Positions 54,669 through 64,000 of a stretch of DNA of 64,000 bases are shown piece by piece. Numbering within the stretch: position 1 is the stretch's first letter; every line of letters starts with the position of its first letter. A model generated the notes under the pieces. The model saw only the letters and a program-made list of their open reading frames with translations, was not told where the DNA came from and made no database searches. Made by a program: the position numbers and the translations under genes. The DNA is taken from NCBI RefSeq assembly GCF_003709565.1, contig NZ_QNRC01000007.1:170600-234599 (forward strand), written 5' to 3'. This stretch comes from Paracoccus sigandri (GTDB lineage: Bacteria; Pseudomonadota; Alphaproteobacteria; Rhodobacterales; Rhodobacteraceae).

Positions 54669-54692
54669 ACCGCCGCCTTGCGGGGCGGCGGT
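54669..54692. terminator. Bidirectional stem-loop between thiolase and minus-strand unit
   Basis: A 9-bp stem ACCGCCGCC/GGCGGCGGT with a 6-base loop. It lies 18 bp after the thiolase stop and, on the other strand, immediately after the TGA of a protein-like open frame. Confidence 0.7.
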
Positions 54693-54890
54693 TCACGGAT
54701 CGGCCGATGAGTCGGGGACATAGAGGCGGGCGAGCCATTCGCGGTTTTTCAGCGTCTGGTATTCGAAGTTCCGCCAGTTGAAATCAGGTAAACGGCCCGC
54801 GCATTGCTTCCCGAAAGCAACATCCTGCCCGCAAAACGGGAACGGGCCGCCCAGATACGGCGGCCCGCGAGATCCAAGGAGATGGTCCGG
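54693..54890 (-). other. Protein-like open frame without a normal start
   Basis: A 65-codon frame ending at TGA 54695-54693 directly before a terminator stem. The translation looks protein-like: LGGPFPFCGQDVAFGKQC, then AGRLPDFNWRNFEYQ, TLKNREWLARLYVPDSS. There is no ATG, GTG or TTG in the frame before the upstream TAA at 54893; only CTG codons occur. It could be expressed by an unusual start, by recoding, or be a remnant. Confidence 0.35.
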
Positions 54891-55030
54891 TTAGGGATGG
54901 AAATCCGTCCGGTCCCAATCAGGGTTTACGACCCTTGGGGCTGCCCTCAGGCCACGGCCCCCCTGACTGTTCCGACACCTCTCTCCACTATCACTCTCGA
55001 CACTGGACCACCTCCTTTCAAAAAGTTGCC
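54835..55030 (-). ncRNA. Candidate structured RNA or leader
   Basis: On the minus strand AAGGAGGTGGTCC (55017-55005) pairs with GGACCATCTCCTT (54888-54876) as 13 pairs with one G-U, closing a 116-base domain. Inside are AGGGT/ACCCT and GGAT/ATCC hairpins and a UCAGG/CCUGA stem. A 9-bp stem (54867-54843) follows, then TTCCCGTTTTG. The closing stem hides an extended Shine-Dalgarno sequence. I cannot name a known RNA family for it. Confidence 0.5.
54947..55003 (-). CDS. Possible 18-aa leader peptide (GTG start)
   Basis: GTG at 55003 is preceded by GAAAGGAGGTGG, almost complementary to the 16S 3' end, at ideal spacing. It encodes MSRVIVERGVGTVRGAVA and stops at TGA. The ribosome site is one arm of the closing stem of the candidate RNA, so translation could switch the structure. 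Confidence 0.4.
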   Translation of the reverse strand: MSRVIVERGVGTVRGAVA

Positions 55031-55063
55031 GTTATGGGAGAAGGGTGCCACAGATCGGGAATC

Positions 55064-55069
55064 TGTCAA
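55064..55069 (-). promoter_or_regulatory. Possible -35 element before the minus-strand RNA
   Basis: A consensus TTGACA on the minus strand adjoins the yhhQ stop; no good -10 was found at 17 bp. It overlaps the stem ACAGAT/ATCTGT (55050-55066), which could instead be the yhhQ terminator. Confidence 0.3.
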
Positions 55070-55672
55070 TCAGATTTCATGCCGGGTGCGCAACAAATTG
55101 CGGACGATGAGGCGGAAAGGCACAAGGGCCAGTAGCGCCAGACCAAGTTTGACCAGCCAGTCGGCAGTTGCCAGCGAAATCCACAGCGAAGTGACCGCGC
55201 CCTGACCAAGCAGCGGAACGGCCTCGTTCGCCCAGCCGGTATTGGCGTCGGGCGGCAGCAGCGTGGAAAAGGCGATGGTGAAGAACAGCATCGTGTCCAC
55301 CGCCGATCCGATCAGCGTCGATCCCAGCGGCGCCACCCACCAGCGGTATTTGCGCAACATGTCGAAGACCTGGACGTCCAGCATGTTCGCCACCAGGAAG
55401 GCGGTCCCCGAGCCCAGGGCGATGCGCAGCGTGGTCGCGTCCAGCCCGACCGCGATCAGCGAACAGGCGACGCCCGTGACGAATCCCGCCAGCACCACGC
55501 GCCGGGCGGGGCCCGGCCCGTAGACGCGGTTGATGATGTCGGTGACCAGGAAGGCGAAGGGATAGGTCAGCGCGCCCCAGGTCAGCCAGTCGCCCAGGAC
55601 GAACTGCACCAGGATGTTGGAGACCACCACGATGATGGCCATGGCGATGATGCCGGGCAGGTAACGGGTCAT
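55070..55672 (-). CDS. yhhQ: Queuosine precursor transporter
   Basis: A 200-aa membrane protein with about six helices of the YhhQ/VUT_1 family, which imports preQ0/preQ1. Motifs are LTYPFAFLVTDIINRVYGP, GSGTAFLVANMLDVQVFDMLR and LGSTLIGSAVDTMLFFTIAF. Start at 55672 begins MTRYLPGII. No preQ1 riboswitch is recognised upstream. Confidence 0.93.
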   Translation of the reverse strand: MTRYLPGIIAMAIIVVVSNILVQFVLGDWLTWGALTYPFAFLVTDIINRVYGPGPARRVVLAGFVTGVACSLIAVGLDATTLRIALGSGTAFLVANMLDVQVFDMLRKYRWWVAPLGSTLIGSAVDTMLFFTIAFSTLLPPDANTGWANEAVPLLGQGAVTSLWISLATADWLVKLGLALLALVPFRLIVRNLLRTRHEI

Positions 55673-55761
55673 GGCTCGGATTTCCGTTTTACAAGGTGGC
55701 GGAAGAACTCGGCCCCGTCGCGCGGGGCAGCGCGGGCCATACGCCCCGCCGCCCGTGCTTG

Positions 55762-56685
55762 TCAATCTTGCCGTGCCTCCGCCTGGGGCGTTTCGATCAC
55801 CCGGTATTCGACCAGCTCAGTGCGCTGCACGAACAGGAAATTGTCGTCCGAGATCATCGTCAGCCGCACCCCCTGCCCGTCATGCCAGGCCGAGATCCCT
55901 TCCAGGTTGTCATATTGCAGCGGCCGCGTCTCCAGCAGGATCTGCTCATCGGCCGGGCCGTCATCGGTCAGCTGCATCCGCCGGATGCGCGAGGAAAAGC
56001 CCAGCACGCCGTGGAAGCCGCGTTCCAGCAGGTAGAACCAGCCGTCCGGCCCGTAATCCGAGCCGACCGGCAGCCAGTCGCCGTCGCGGCGGATCGCGTA
56101 GGGCTGGCTCCATTCGCCGTCGCGGAAATGCAGCACCGGAAAGGGCGCCTCGGGCGACAGCGAGCGTTCGGGCATGGTCATCAGCGTGCCGTCGGGCAGG
56201 ATCGCCAGCGATTCGAAGCCGATATTGATGCGCAGCTCTCGCATCCTGGGCGGGCGGGGCAGGCGCGTGGCGGCGGCGTCGGGATGGGCATAGCCGGCGA
56301 TGCGGTCCAGCCCCTCGAAGCTGACCCAGATGGTGCCGTCGGGGCCGATGGCGATGCCCTCGCTGTCGCCCTGATAGCCGGGCTTCAACGGCGTGCCGGC
56401 GCTGTCCTTCAGATGCGCGCGCCCGGCGATGTTCATGCCGCGGATGCGGCCCTCAGGATCGCGGTCGATGCTGCCCCAGAACAGCTGCGCGCGATCCGAC
56501 AGCGCGTGAAAGCCGCTGCCGTCCTGGCTGATCTCGATGCCGGAGAAGCCGCCGAAATGGCTGTCGCGGTCGCGCCAGACATAGGTGCCGACATATTCCA
56601 GCGTTGCGGCCGGCGCAGGGACGCCGGCCGCAAGAAGGATCACGATGGCCGTCGCGGTCAGGGCGCGGAGGCGACGGTTCGGCAT
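55762..56685 (-). CDS. Phytase-like esterase domain protein, exported
   Basis: A 307-aa exported protein (signal peptide ending PAPAATLEY) of the esterase-like activity of phytase family. Motifs are FGGFSGIEISQDGSGFHALSDRAQ, GDSEGIAIGPDGTIWVSFEG, FESLAILPDGTLMTMPE and YDNLEGISAWHDGQGVRLTMISDDNF. Propeller-like; substrate unknown. It begins inside the 3' end of mepA (28-bp overlap). Confidence 0.87.
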   Translation of the reverse strand: MPNRRLRALTATAIVILLAAGVPAPAATLEYVGTYVWRDRDSHFGGFSGIEISQDGSGFHALSDRAQLFWGSIDRDPEGRIRGMNIAGRAHLKDSAGTPLKPGYQGDSEGIAIGPDGTIWVSFEGLDRIAGYAHPDAAATRLPRPPRMRELRINIGFESLAILPDGTLMTMPERSLSPEAPFPVLHFRDGEWSQPYAIRRDGDWLPVGSDYGPDGWFYLLERGFHGVLGFSSRIRRMQLTDDGPADEQILLETRPLQYDNLEGISAWHDGQGVRLTMISDDNFLFVQRTELVEYRVIETPQAEARQD

Positions 56686-57533
56686 TGTGCAGGCAGCTCG
56701 CTCAGGCGGTAGGTGCGGGGATGGCGATAGTCGGGATCGGGCGGCACCGGCTTGACGCGGCTGGGATCGATGCGGTTGCGGATCCATTCGCGCGCCTCCT
56801 CGCAGCCGTCGCCGGGCGGAGGCGGGTCCTGCCGGCGGCAGATCGAGCCCTGCGGGCAGGACATGCGCACATGGAAATGATAGTCGTGGCTGTTGATCGG
56901 CCGCACCTTGCTCAGCCAGCGGCGGTCGCCGGTCTCCATCTGGCACATGGCGACCTTGGCGACGGGATCGACCAGGATACGCTCGACCCGCGGATCGCGG
57001 GCGGCGGCGCGCATGATCGACATGTGGCCCGGCGTCCAGTGGCTGGAGAGCTGCGTGCCCGCCCGGTTGGTGATCGAGACCGAGGACAGGCTTTCGCGCT
57101 GCGCCGGCGTCAGGGTCAGCGATGAGGGCGGCAGCATCCAGATATCGGCGTCCAGCCCGATCTGGTGGCTGGCATGGCCGGTCAGCATCGGCCCGCCGCG
57201 TGGCTGGCTGATGTCGCCGATATAGAGCCCCTGCCAGCCCGCCTGCTGCGCCGCGCGCGACAGGCCGATCAGGAACTCGATCATCTGCGGGTGGCCCCAG
57301 TTGCGGTTCCTGGACAGTCGCATCGCCTGCCAGCTTGGCCCGGTTTCGGGCAGCTGCACGAAGCCCTGCCCGCAGCCCTGCGAGTAGAACCCGATCGACA
57401 CGGGTGGTCCCTGGGAACTGCCGCGGAAATTGCCGAAGACATCCTTGGCCAGCGGATCGGCCGATGCCGGCCCCGCCATTCCCAGCCCAAGCCCCAGCAT
57501 CATGGCCGCGGCGGTCAATATGTTGCGGATCAC
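56658..57533 (-). CDS. mepA: Penicillin-insensitive murein endopeptidase
   Basis: A 291-aa periplasmic M74 peptidase cutting D-Ala-mDAP crosslinks. The signal peptide ends ASADPLAKD. Zinc ligands are in TGHASHQIGLDADIWM and NSHDYHFHVRMSCP. GTG start at 57533 overlaps the MFS stop (GTGA). Confidence 0.93.
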   Translation of the reverse strand: MIRNILTAAAMMLGLGLGMAGPASADPLAKDVFGNFRGSSQGPPVSIGFYSQGCGQGFVQLPETGPSWQAMRLSRNRNWGHPQMIEFLIGLSRAAQQAGWQGLYIGDISQPRGGPMLTGHASHQIGLDADIWMLPPSSLTLTPAQRESLSSVSITNRAGTQLSSHWTPGHMSIMRAAARDPRVERILVDPVAKVAMCQMETGDRRWLSKVRPINSHDYHFHVRMSCPQGSICRRQDPPPPGDGCEEAREWIRNRIDPSRVKPVPPDPDYRHPRTYRLSELPAQCRTVASAP

Positions 57534-58900
57534 TGCCCTGCCTCTCCCTCTGCTTTGACCCAGATTAGCAAAACCAGCGCCAGAAGGAACATCACGATCA
57601 GCGGAGAGATGCCGATGCGCTGGCTGCCGGTCAGGTCGGTGACCAGCGCGATGGTGAAGGGGGCCAGGAAGGCGGTAGCCTTGCCCGACAGCGCATAGAG
57701 GCCGAAGCCCTCGGTCGCGCGTTCCTCGGTGGTGTGGCGCACCATCATGGTGCGGCTGGCGGCCTGCAGCGCGCCCCCGGCGCCGCCGATCAGGATGCCG
57801 CAGCCGAAGAAGACCAGGTCGGGCAGGTAGAGCGTGGCCAGAAGCGGCTGGTCCGGGACGGGGATGCCGAAGATCGCGTCGCGGTCCATGCCGACGACGA
57901 CCGTGCAGACGCCGATCAGCATCAGCGTGCAGGCGATGATGACCGGCTTCGGCCCCCAGCGGCGGTCGGACCTGCCGCCGATCCAGCTGATCACCGCCGC
58001 CGAGATCGCGCTGACGACGCCGAAGATCCCGGCCAGGAAGACCGGCCAGCCCAGCACCGTGCCGGCATAGACCCCGCCGAAGCCGTAAAGCCCGTTCAGC
58101 GCGTCGCGCGAGAACATCGAGCTGACCAGCCAGCTGGCCAGGCTGCGGCGGTGGCGCAGGCTGCGGATCAGCAGCCACAGGTCGCGCATCGCCACGCCCA
58201 GCCGGATCGGGCGGCGCGGGCCGCGCGGCTCCTTCACCCACAAAAAGAAGGGGATCATGAAGACGACATACCAGATCGCCACGAAGGGACCGACGAAGCG
58301 GGTGCCCTCGCGCTGCGCCGCATCCAGCCCGAACAGCGGATCGAGGCCCAGCAGCGTCTTGCCGCCTGGGGTTTCCTGAAACAGCAGCAGCATCATCGCC
58401 AGCGCCGCCACCCCGCCCAGATAGCCGAAGGCATAGCCGGAGCCCGACAGCCGGCCGATCTCGTCCCGAGGCGCGAGGCCCGGCAGCAGCGCATTGGTGA
58501 AGATGGTCGCGAACTCGACCCCGATCAGGCCGATGCCGAACAGCGTGACCGCCTGGATCAGTGCGGGCTGGTCGGGCATCAGGAACCACAGCCCGGCCGC
58601 GCCCAGCACGTAAAGGCCCGAGAACAGCCAGATCCACGGCATCCGCCGCCCCGACGTGTCCGCGATCGCCCCCAGGACCGGCGCCAGCACCGCGATCACC
58701 GCGCCGCTGACGGCCAGCCCATAGCCCCACAGCGCCTGCGCATTCGCCCCGGCCAGCGTGCTGCTGTCGCCAAGGGCGATGAAATGGCGCTTGGCGACCT
58801 CGGCGAAATAGATCGAGAAGACGAAGGTCAGCAGCAGGGTGTGATAGGGCTGGCTGGCCCAGTCGAAGAACCACCACCCCCAGATCCGCTTGCGGTTCAT
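57530..58900 (-). CDS. UMF1-family MFS transporter
   Basis: A 456-aa transporter with about twelve helices. The start IWGWWFFDWASQPYHTLLLTFVFSIYF and the later WKEP-like VKEPRGPRR loop are typical of the UMF1/Atg22-like family. Substrate unknown. Coupled to mepA, suggesting recycling of cell-wall material, which is inference. Confidence 0.9.
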   Translation of the reverse strand: MNRKRIWGWWFFDWASQPYHTLLLTFVFSIYFAEVAKRHFIALGDSSTLAGANAQALWGYGLAVSGAVIAVLAPVLGAIADTSGRRMPWIWLFSGLYVLGAAGLWFLMPDQPALIQAVTLFGIGLIGVEFATIFTNALLPGLAPRDEIGRLSGSGYAFGYLGGVAALAMMLLLFQETPGGKTLLGLDPLFGLDAAQREGTRFVGPFVAIWYVVFMIPFFLWVKEPRGPRRPIRLGVAMRDLWLLIRSLRHRRSLASWLVSSMFSRDALNGLYGFGGVYAGTVLGWPVFLAGIFGVVSAISAAVISWIGGRSDRRWGPKPVIIACTLMLIGVCTVVVGMDRDAIFGIPVPDQPLLATLYLPDLVFFGCGILIGGAGGALQAASRTMMVRHTTEERATEGFGLYALSGKATAFLAPFTIALVTDLTGSQRIGISPLIVMFLLALVLLIWVKAEGEAGQ

Positions 58901-58945
58901 GCCTGCCCCTTCCCGTCGCGCTGGCGCCATAAGGCAGAAGGGGGG

Positions 58946-59506
58946 TCAGGCTGGCAAGTGTCCTTTTGCCTCGGGCGGCAGTTCCGGGGGCCAGGGGCGC
59001 TGCGCGTCGGCCTCGATCCAGGCGGCGACCCAGCCGGGCAGGGGCGGGCTGTCGGGGTTCTGTCCCAGCGCGGCGATGACCTCGGCCGGCGGCACGATGC
59101 CCTGCGCCGATGTCACCGCCGAACGCAGCAGCATCTGGTTGCAGCATTCGCCGCGCCGCCACATGCTCTGTTCCATATAGAAGAAGCGGTGATCCCAGCC
59201 GACCATGCGCGACACCATGGAAAAGCGGTCGAACATGCGGATGCGCTTGCGGTAGCGGGTCGAGTTGCCGGCGACGGTGATCCCCCATTTCCGCTGCCGC
59301 AGGACCGGGATCAGCCCGACGCGCTGCGCCATCGGGATCCGGCCCAGGTCATAGAGCGTCAGGGTGCGGCCGTTGTTCAGCTCGATCCAGGGGTCCAGGT
59401 CCCAGGGCCAGCAGATATGGGTCGAGACATGGCTGTCCGTCGGTCCCAGCGGCGGGGCATTGCGGAACTTGACCATCTCCTTCACGAAGCGCAGCAGCGG
59501 ATACAT
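58946..59506 (-). CDS. Acyl-CoA thioesterase-like hotdog protein
   Basis: A 186-aa protein with a THEM6/4HBT-like hotdog core: THICWPWDLDPWIELNNGR, TLYDLGRIP and RKRIRMFDRFSMVSRMVGWD. It has a conserved Asp at the DLDPW motif. Role in lipid or acyl-CoA hydrolysis is inferred. Confidence 0.82.
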   Translation of the reverse strand: MYPLLRFVKEMVKFRNAPPLGPTDSHVSTHICWPWDLDPWIELNNGRTLTLYDLGRIPMAQRVGLIPVLRQRKWGITVAGNSTRYRKRIRMFDRFSMVSRMVGWDHRFFYMEQSMWRRGECCNQMLLRSAVTSAQGIVPPAEVIAALGQNPDSPPLPGWVAAWIEADAQRPWPPELPPEAKGHLPA

Positions 59507-59653
59507 CGGCGTTCCTCTTGCGGTTTGGCCCGGCTTCGCGCGCCGCAAGGGCAAGGTCAACCAGCGACGCGGCGGCAACCGGGTTGCGCCCGGCCCGCCG
59601 CGCCGCCATACAGGGCCCATCGGACGGGGCGCAGACGCGACAACGAGGGCACG

Positions 59654-59946
59654 ATGGTAACGCTTTATCAGGCTTTGCAACTGATCCTGCAGGTGGTGTG
59701 GTTCCTGATGATCGTCCACATCATCATGTCGTGGCTGATCAACTTCCAGGTCCTGAACCTGCGCCAGCCGCTGATCGCGCAGCTGTGGGACGGCCTGACC
59801 CGGCTGCTGGAGCCGATCTATCGCCCGATCCGCAACATCCTTCCCAATACCGGCGGGCTGGACCTGGCGCCGCTGGTCCTGTTCATCATCATCATCATCC
59901 TGCAGCGCGCCCTGGCGAACAATGCGGGCTTCTTCTACGGAATGTG

Positions 59947-59947
<1 letters not shown>
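59654..59947 (+). CDS. YggT-family membrane protein
   Basis: A 97-aa protein with two hydrophobic helices, LQLILQVVWFLMIVHIIMSWL and LAPLVLFIIIIILQRAL, and the RLLEPIYRPIRNILP link typical of YggT. Function unknown; linked to osmotic tolerance or division in some bacteria. TGATG overlap with recQ. Confidence 0.91.
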
Positions 59948-62016
<2,069 letters not shown>

Positions 62017-62137
62017 AAACCCGCCTTTTCGATCAGCATTGCGTGAAACCGCGCGCCTGGATGTGACGCGGCGGGGCCTGGTAACCTATTCTTGGGGAAA
62101 GCCGTGGCATCATGCCCGCGCGTGCCGGAGGTGCAGG

Positions 62138-63034
62138 ATGAAGCTGAAATGGTCCGATGTGACGCCGCGGGCGGATTACCTGAACCGGCGGGCCTTCATC
62201 GCGGCGGGCGCCGCGCTTGCGGCCTCGCCCGCGCTTGCGCTGAGCGGCAGGCCCTCGGGCCTTTCGACCGATGAGAAGCCGAACACGCTGGAAGAGATCA
62301 CCAACTACAACAATTTCTACGAATTCGGCACCGGCAAGGAGGATCCGGCCCGCAATGCCGGATCGCTGACCACCGATCCCTGGTCGGTCGAGATCGCCGG
62401 CATGGTCGATCGGCCCGGCCAATACGGCGTCGAGGACCTGGCCCCAGACAACGCGCTGGAACAGCGTATCTATCGCCTGCGCTGCGTCGAGGGCTGGTCG
62501 ATGGTGATTCCCTGGATCGGCGTGCCGCTGGCCTCGGTCCTGGAGCGGGCGGGCGTGCAGTCCGGCGCGAAATTCGTCGAGTTCCGCACCCTGCTGCGCC
62601 CGGAAGAAATGCCGGGCCAGCGCTATCCGATCCTGTCCTGGCCCTATATCGAGGGGCTGCGCCTGGACGAGGCCACCCATCCGCTGACGATCCTGGCCAC
62701 CGGGCTTTACGACGACGCGCTGCCCAACCAGAACGGCGCGCCGATCCGGCTGGTGGTGCCGTGGAAATACGGCTTCAAGTCGATCAAGTCGATCGTGCGC
62801 ATCACCCTGACCGACCAGCAGCCCCTGCCGACCTGGCAGCGGATGCAGCCGCGCGAATACGGCTTCTATGCCAATGTGAACCCGCAGGTGGACCATCCGC
62901 GCTGGTCCCAGGCGACGGAACGGCGAATCGGCGCGGGCCTGTTTGGCGGACGGCAGGAGACGCTGATGTTCAACGGCTATGCCGACCAGGTGGCTTCGCT
63001 CTATGCCGGGATGGATCTGGCGAAAGACTATTGA
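62138..63034 (+). CDS. msrP: Periplasmic protein-methionine-sulfoxide reductase catalytic subunit
   Basis: A 298-aa molybdopterin enzyme repairing oxidised periplasmic proteins. The Tat signal [19 protein letters not shown] precedes the family motif [14 protein letters not shown]; the molybdenum-binding Cys is in [22 protein letters not shown] coupling with msrQ. Confidence 0.95.
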   Translation: MKLKWSDVTPRADYLNRRAFIAAGAALAASPALALSGRPSGLSTDEKPNTLEEITNYNNFYEFGTGKEDPARNAGSLTTDPWSVEIAGMVDRPGQYGVEDLAPDNALEQRIYRLRCVEGWSMVIPWIGVPLASVLERAGVQSGAKFVEFRTLLRPEEMPGQRYPILSWPYIEGLRLDEATHPLTILATGLYDDALPNQNGAPIRLVVPWKYGFKSIKSIVRITLTDQQPLPTWQRMQPREYGFYANVNPQVDHPRWSQATERRIGAGLFGGRQETLMFNGYADQVASLYAGMDLAKDY

Positions 63035-63681
63035 TGGTGGCGGCTCTGAACGGCTGGCTGCGCCGGGTCCCGGTCTGGGTGCTCTGGCTGGCGGGACTGA
63101 TTCCGCTTGGCCTGCTGGTCTGGGACATCTTCACCGGCGGGCTGGGGGTCGAGCCGATTCGCGACATCGAGCATCGCCTTGGCCGCACGGCGCTGTATTT
63201 CCTGGTGGCCAGCCTGGCCGTGACCCCGGTCCTGCGGCTGTCCCGCGTGAACCTGCTGCGATTCCGCCGGGCGCTGGGGCTTCTGTGCTTCACCTATGCC
63301 GGGCTGCACCTGCTGGCCTGGATCAGCATGGACATGGGATTCCTCTGGGCGCAGATGGCGCGCGACGTGGTGAAGCGCCCCTATCTGCTGTTCGGCATGG
63401 CGGCCTTCCTGATGCTGCTGGCGCTGGCCGCGACCTCGAACGACTGGTCGATCCGCCGCCTGGGCGGCCATGCCTGGCGGCGCCTGCACCGGCTTGTCTA
63501 CCTGGCCGCCCCGCTGGTGGCGCTGCACTGGATCTGGTCGCTGAAGACTTTCCCGGTCAGGCCCGGCTTCTGGCTGGCGGTGATTCTGGCGCTTTTGGCG
63601 CTGCGGGTCGCGACGCGGCGCCCGAAAGGCATTCGGCTTCGGAAAGGTGACGAAAAAAGCAAAGCAAATACAGCTGCTTAG
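63034..63681 (+). CDS. msrQ: Heme-binding subunit of MsrPQ
   Basis: A 215-aa membrane cytochrome with about six helices that passes electrons from quinol to MsrP. Histidines in TYAGLHLLAW, GGHAWRRLHRLVYLAA and ALHWIW are likely heme ligands. Confidence 0.93.
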   Translation: MVAALNGWLRRVPVWVLWLAGLIPLGLLVWDIFTGGLGVEPIRDIEHRLGRTALYFLVASLAVTPVLRLSRVNLLRFRRALGLLCFTYAGLHLLAWISMDMGFLWAQMARDVVKRPYLLFGMAAFLMLLALAATSNDWSIRRLGGHAWRRLHRLVYLAAPLVALHWIWSLKTFPVRPGFWLAVILALLALRVATRRPKGIRLRKGDEKSKANTAA

Positions 63682-64000
63682 AGAAAACATGACGTTTCAG
63701 CGAAAATTTTCGTCGAAACCCTCTTGCGGGTCCCGGCACTGAACCGTAAATACCGCCTCACCGAGACGACGGGGACGCCGGAACGGGGCGGAAGGAAGCG
63801 GAAACGCAGAGCTTCGCAAGACAATCTGGAAAGGAAGCGGCTGGGTTAGCGCTAAGGAATTGGCGCTCCGGTTGATTTTTTTCCTCTTGCTTTTTGACAT
63901 TGATGTATCATTGAAGGGATATGCGGGCGGTTTGGTCGTTTTTCGACTGAGGAGTTTGCATATCGGCCTGGTAGCTTCGGCGATGATCCAGGTGTCAGCT
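63682..64000 (+). promoter_or_regulatory. Probable rRNA operon promoter and leader
   Basis: This 319-base stretch holds no gene. It contains a boxA-like antitermination site TGCTTTTTGACA (63888-63899; 10 of 12 match E. coli TGCTCTTTAACA). A possible promoter TTGCGG / 17 bp / TAAATA lies at 63724-63752, below an AT-rich palindrome. TTAGCGCTAA (63846-63855) is palindromic. The last part resembles a 16S leader of Rhodobacterales as I know it; the 16S gene would begin beyond the window. Confidence 0.55.

Noticed and set aside
54804..55205. 133-codon plus-strand frame across the thiolase-yhhQ gap
   Set aside because: It runs antisense into yhhQ and through the structured RNA region; no family features.
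55673..55761. Possible preQ1 riboswitch before yhhQ
   Set aside because: The expected preQ1-I pattern is not present in the leader.
63697..63900. 67-codon minus-strand frame at the end
   Set aside because: Overlaps boxA and the probable rRNA leader; no domain and no ribosome site seen.

Overview
The window is about 64 kb of GC-rich, densely coding chromosomal DNA from an alphaproteobacterium, most likely Rhodobacterales and probably close to Paracoccus. This is inferred from gene content and style: long FtsK and SerA, MbfA ferritin/VIT1 fusion, DUF3035, DUF3576 and DUF3775 proteins, a 356-aa RibA, a porin with a Paracoccus-like signal sequence, MsrPQ, and very frequent ATGA or TGATG gene overlaps. 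No IS element, prophage, CRISPR array or tRNA was seen. The assignments rest on family recognition and motifs; no database search was run.

Layout. 0.2-1.1 kb: STAS protein plus anti-sigma-type ATPase. 1.2-2.9 kb: hspQ, creA and a PPP-type phosphatase. 2.9-6.8 kb: serine biosynthesis, with serC-serA on the minus strand behind a serC-type leader RNA, divergent from serB. 6.8-10.5 kb: nitronate monooxygenase, AEC transporter, then a DUF2478 / TusA-like / MbfA operon. 10.6-12.8 kb: msrC, GFA protein, LysE exporter, RluA-type pseudouridine synthase. 12.8-19 kb: periplasmic MBL hydrolase, saccharopine dehydrogenase-like protein, sugar dehydrogenase, DUF3775, sulfotransferase and mutL. 19-26.4 kb: minus-strand rsmB, purH, lspA, DUF3035 lipoprotein and two M16 peptidases, one lacking catalytic residues. 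26.5-32.7 kb: SDHAF4-like protein, amidase, aminotransferase, ftsK, DUF2268 protease. 32.7-36.2 kb: xth, thioredoxin-TPR, LON-like, Trm112, rhomboid. 36.3-43.1 kb: MFS, glutathionyl-hydroquinone reductase, response regulator, ribA, L,D-transpeptidase, YggS, porin. 43.4-49.6 kb: DUF3576, leuS, lptE, holA, flavoprotein, DUF1127. 49.6-54.7 kb: GST, thioesterase, lytic transglycosylase, glpK, ModE-like regulator, thiolase. 55-63.7 kb: YhhQ, phytase-like esterase, mepA, MFS, thioesterase, yggT-recQ, msrPQ. The window ends inside what looks like an rRNA operon leader (boxA at 63888).

Two things stand out beyond ordinary genes. First, a dispersed structured repeat family occurs about every 6 kb: a GC-rich hairpin (or two), a C-tract and a core related to TATTTGRGCMAMGAWGAA. 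At least ten copies are visible. Two nearly identical copies differ by a compensatory base-pair change, one copy supplies the stop codon of one gene and the start codon of the next, and others have become protein-coding. Second, the 420-bp gap between the thiolase and yhhQ holds a candidate structured RNA on the minus strand. A 13-bp long-range stem sequesters an extended Shine-Dalgarno sequence in front of an 18-codon GTG ORF. It is followed by a strong hairpin and then a protein-like 65-codon open frame that has no ATG, GTG or TTG start.
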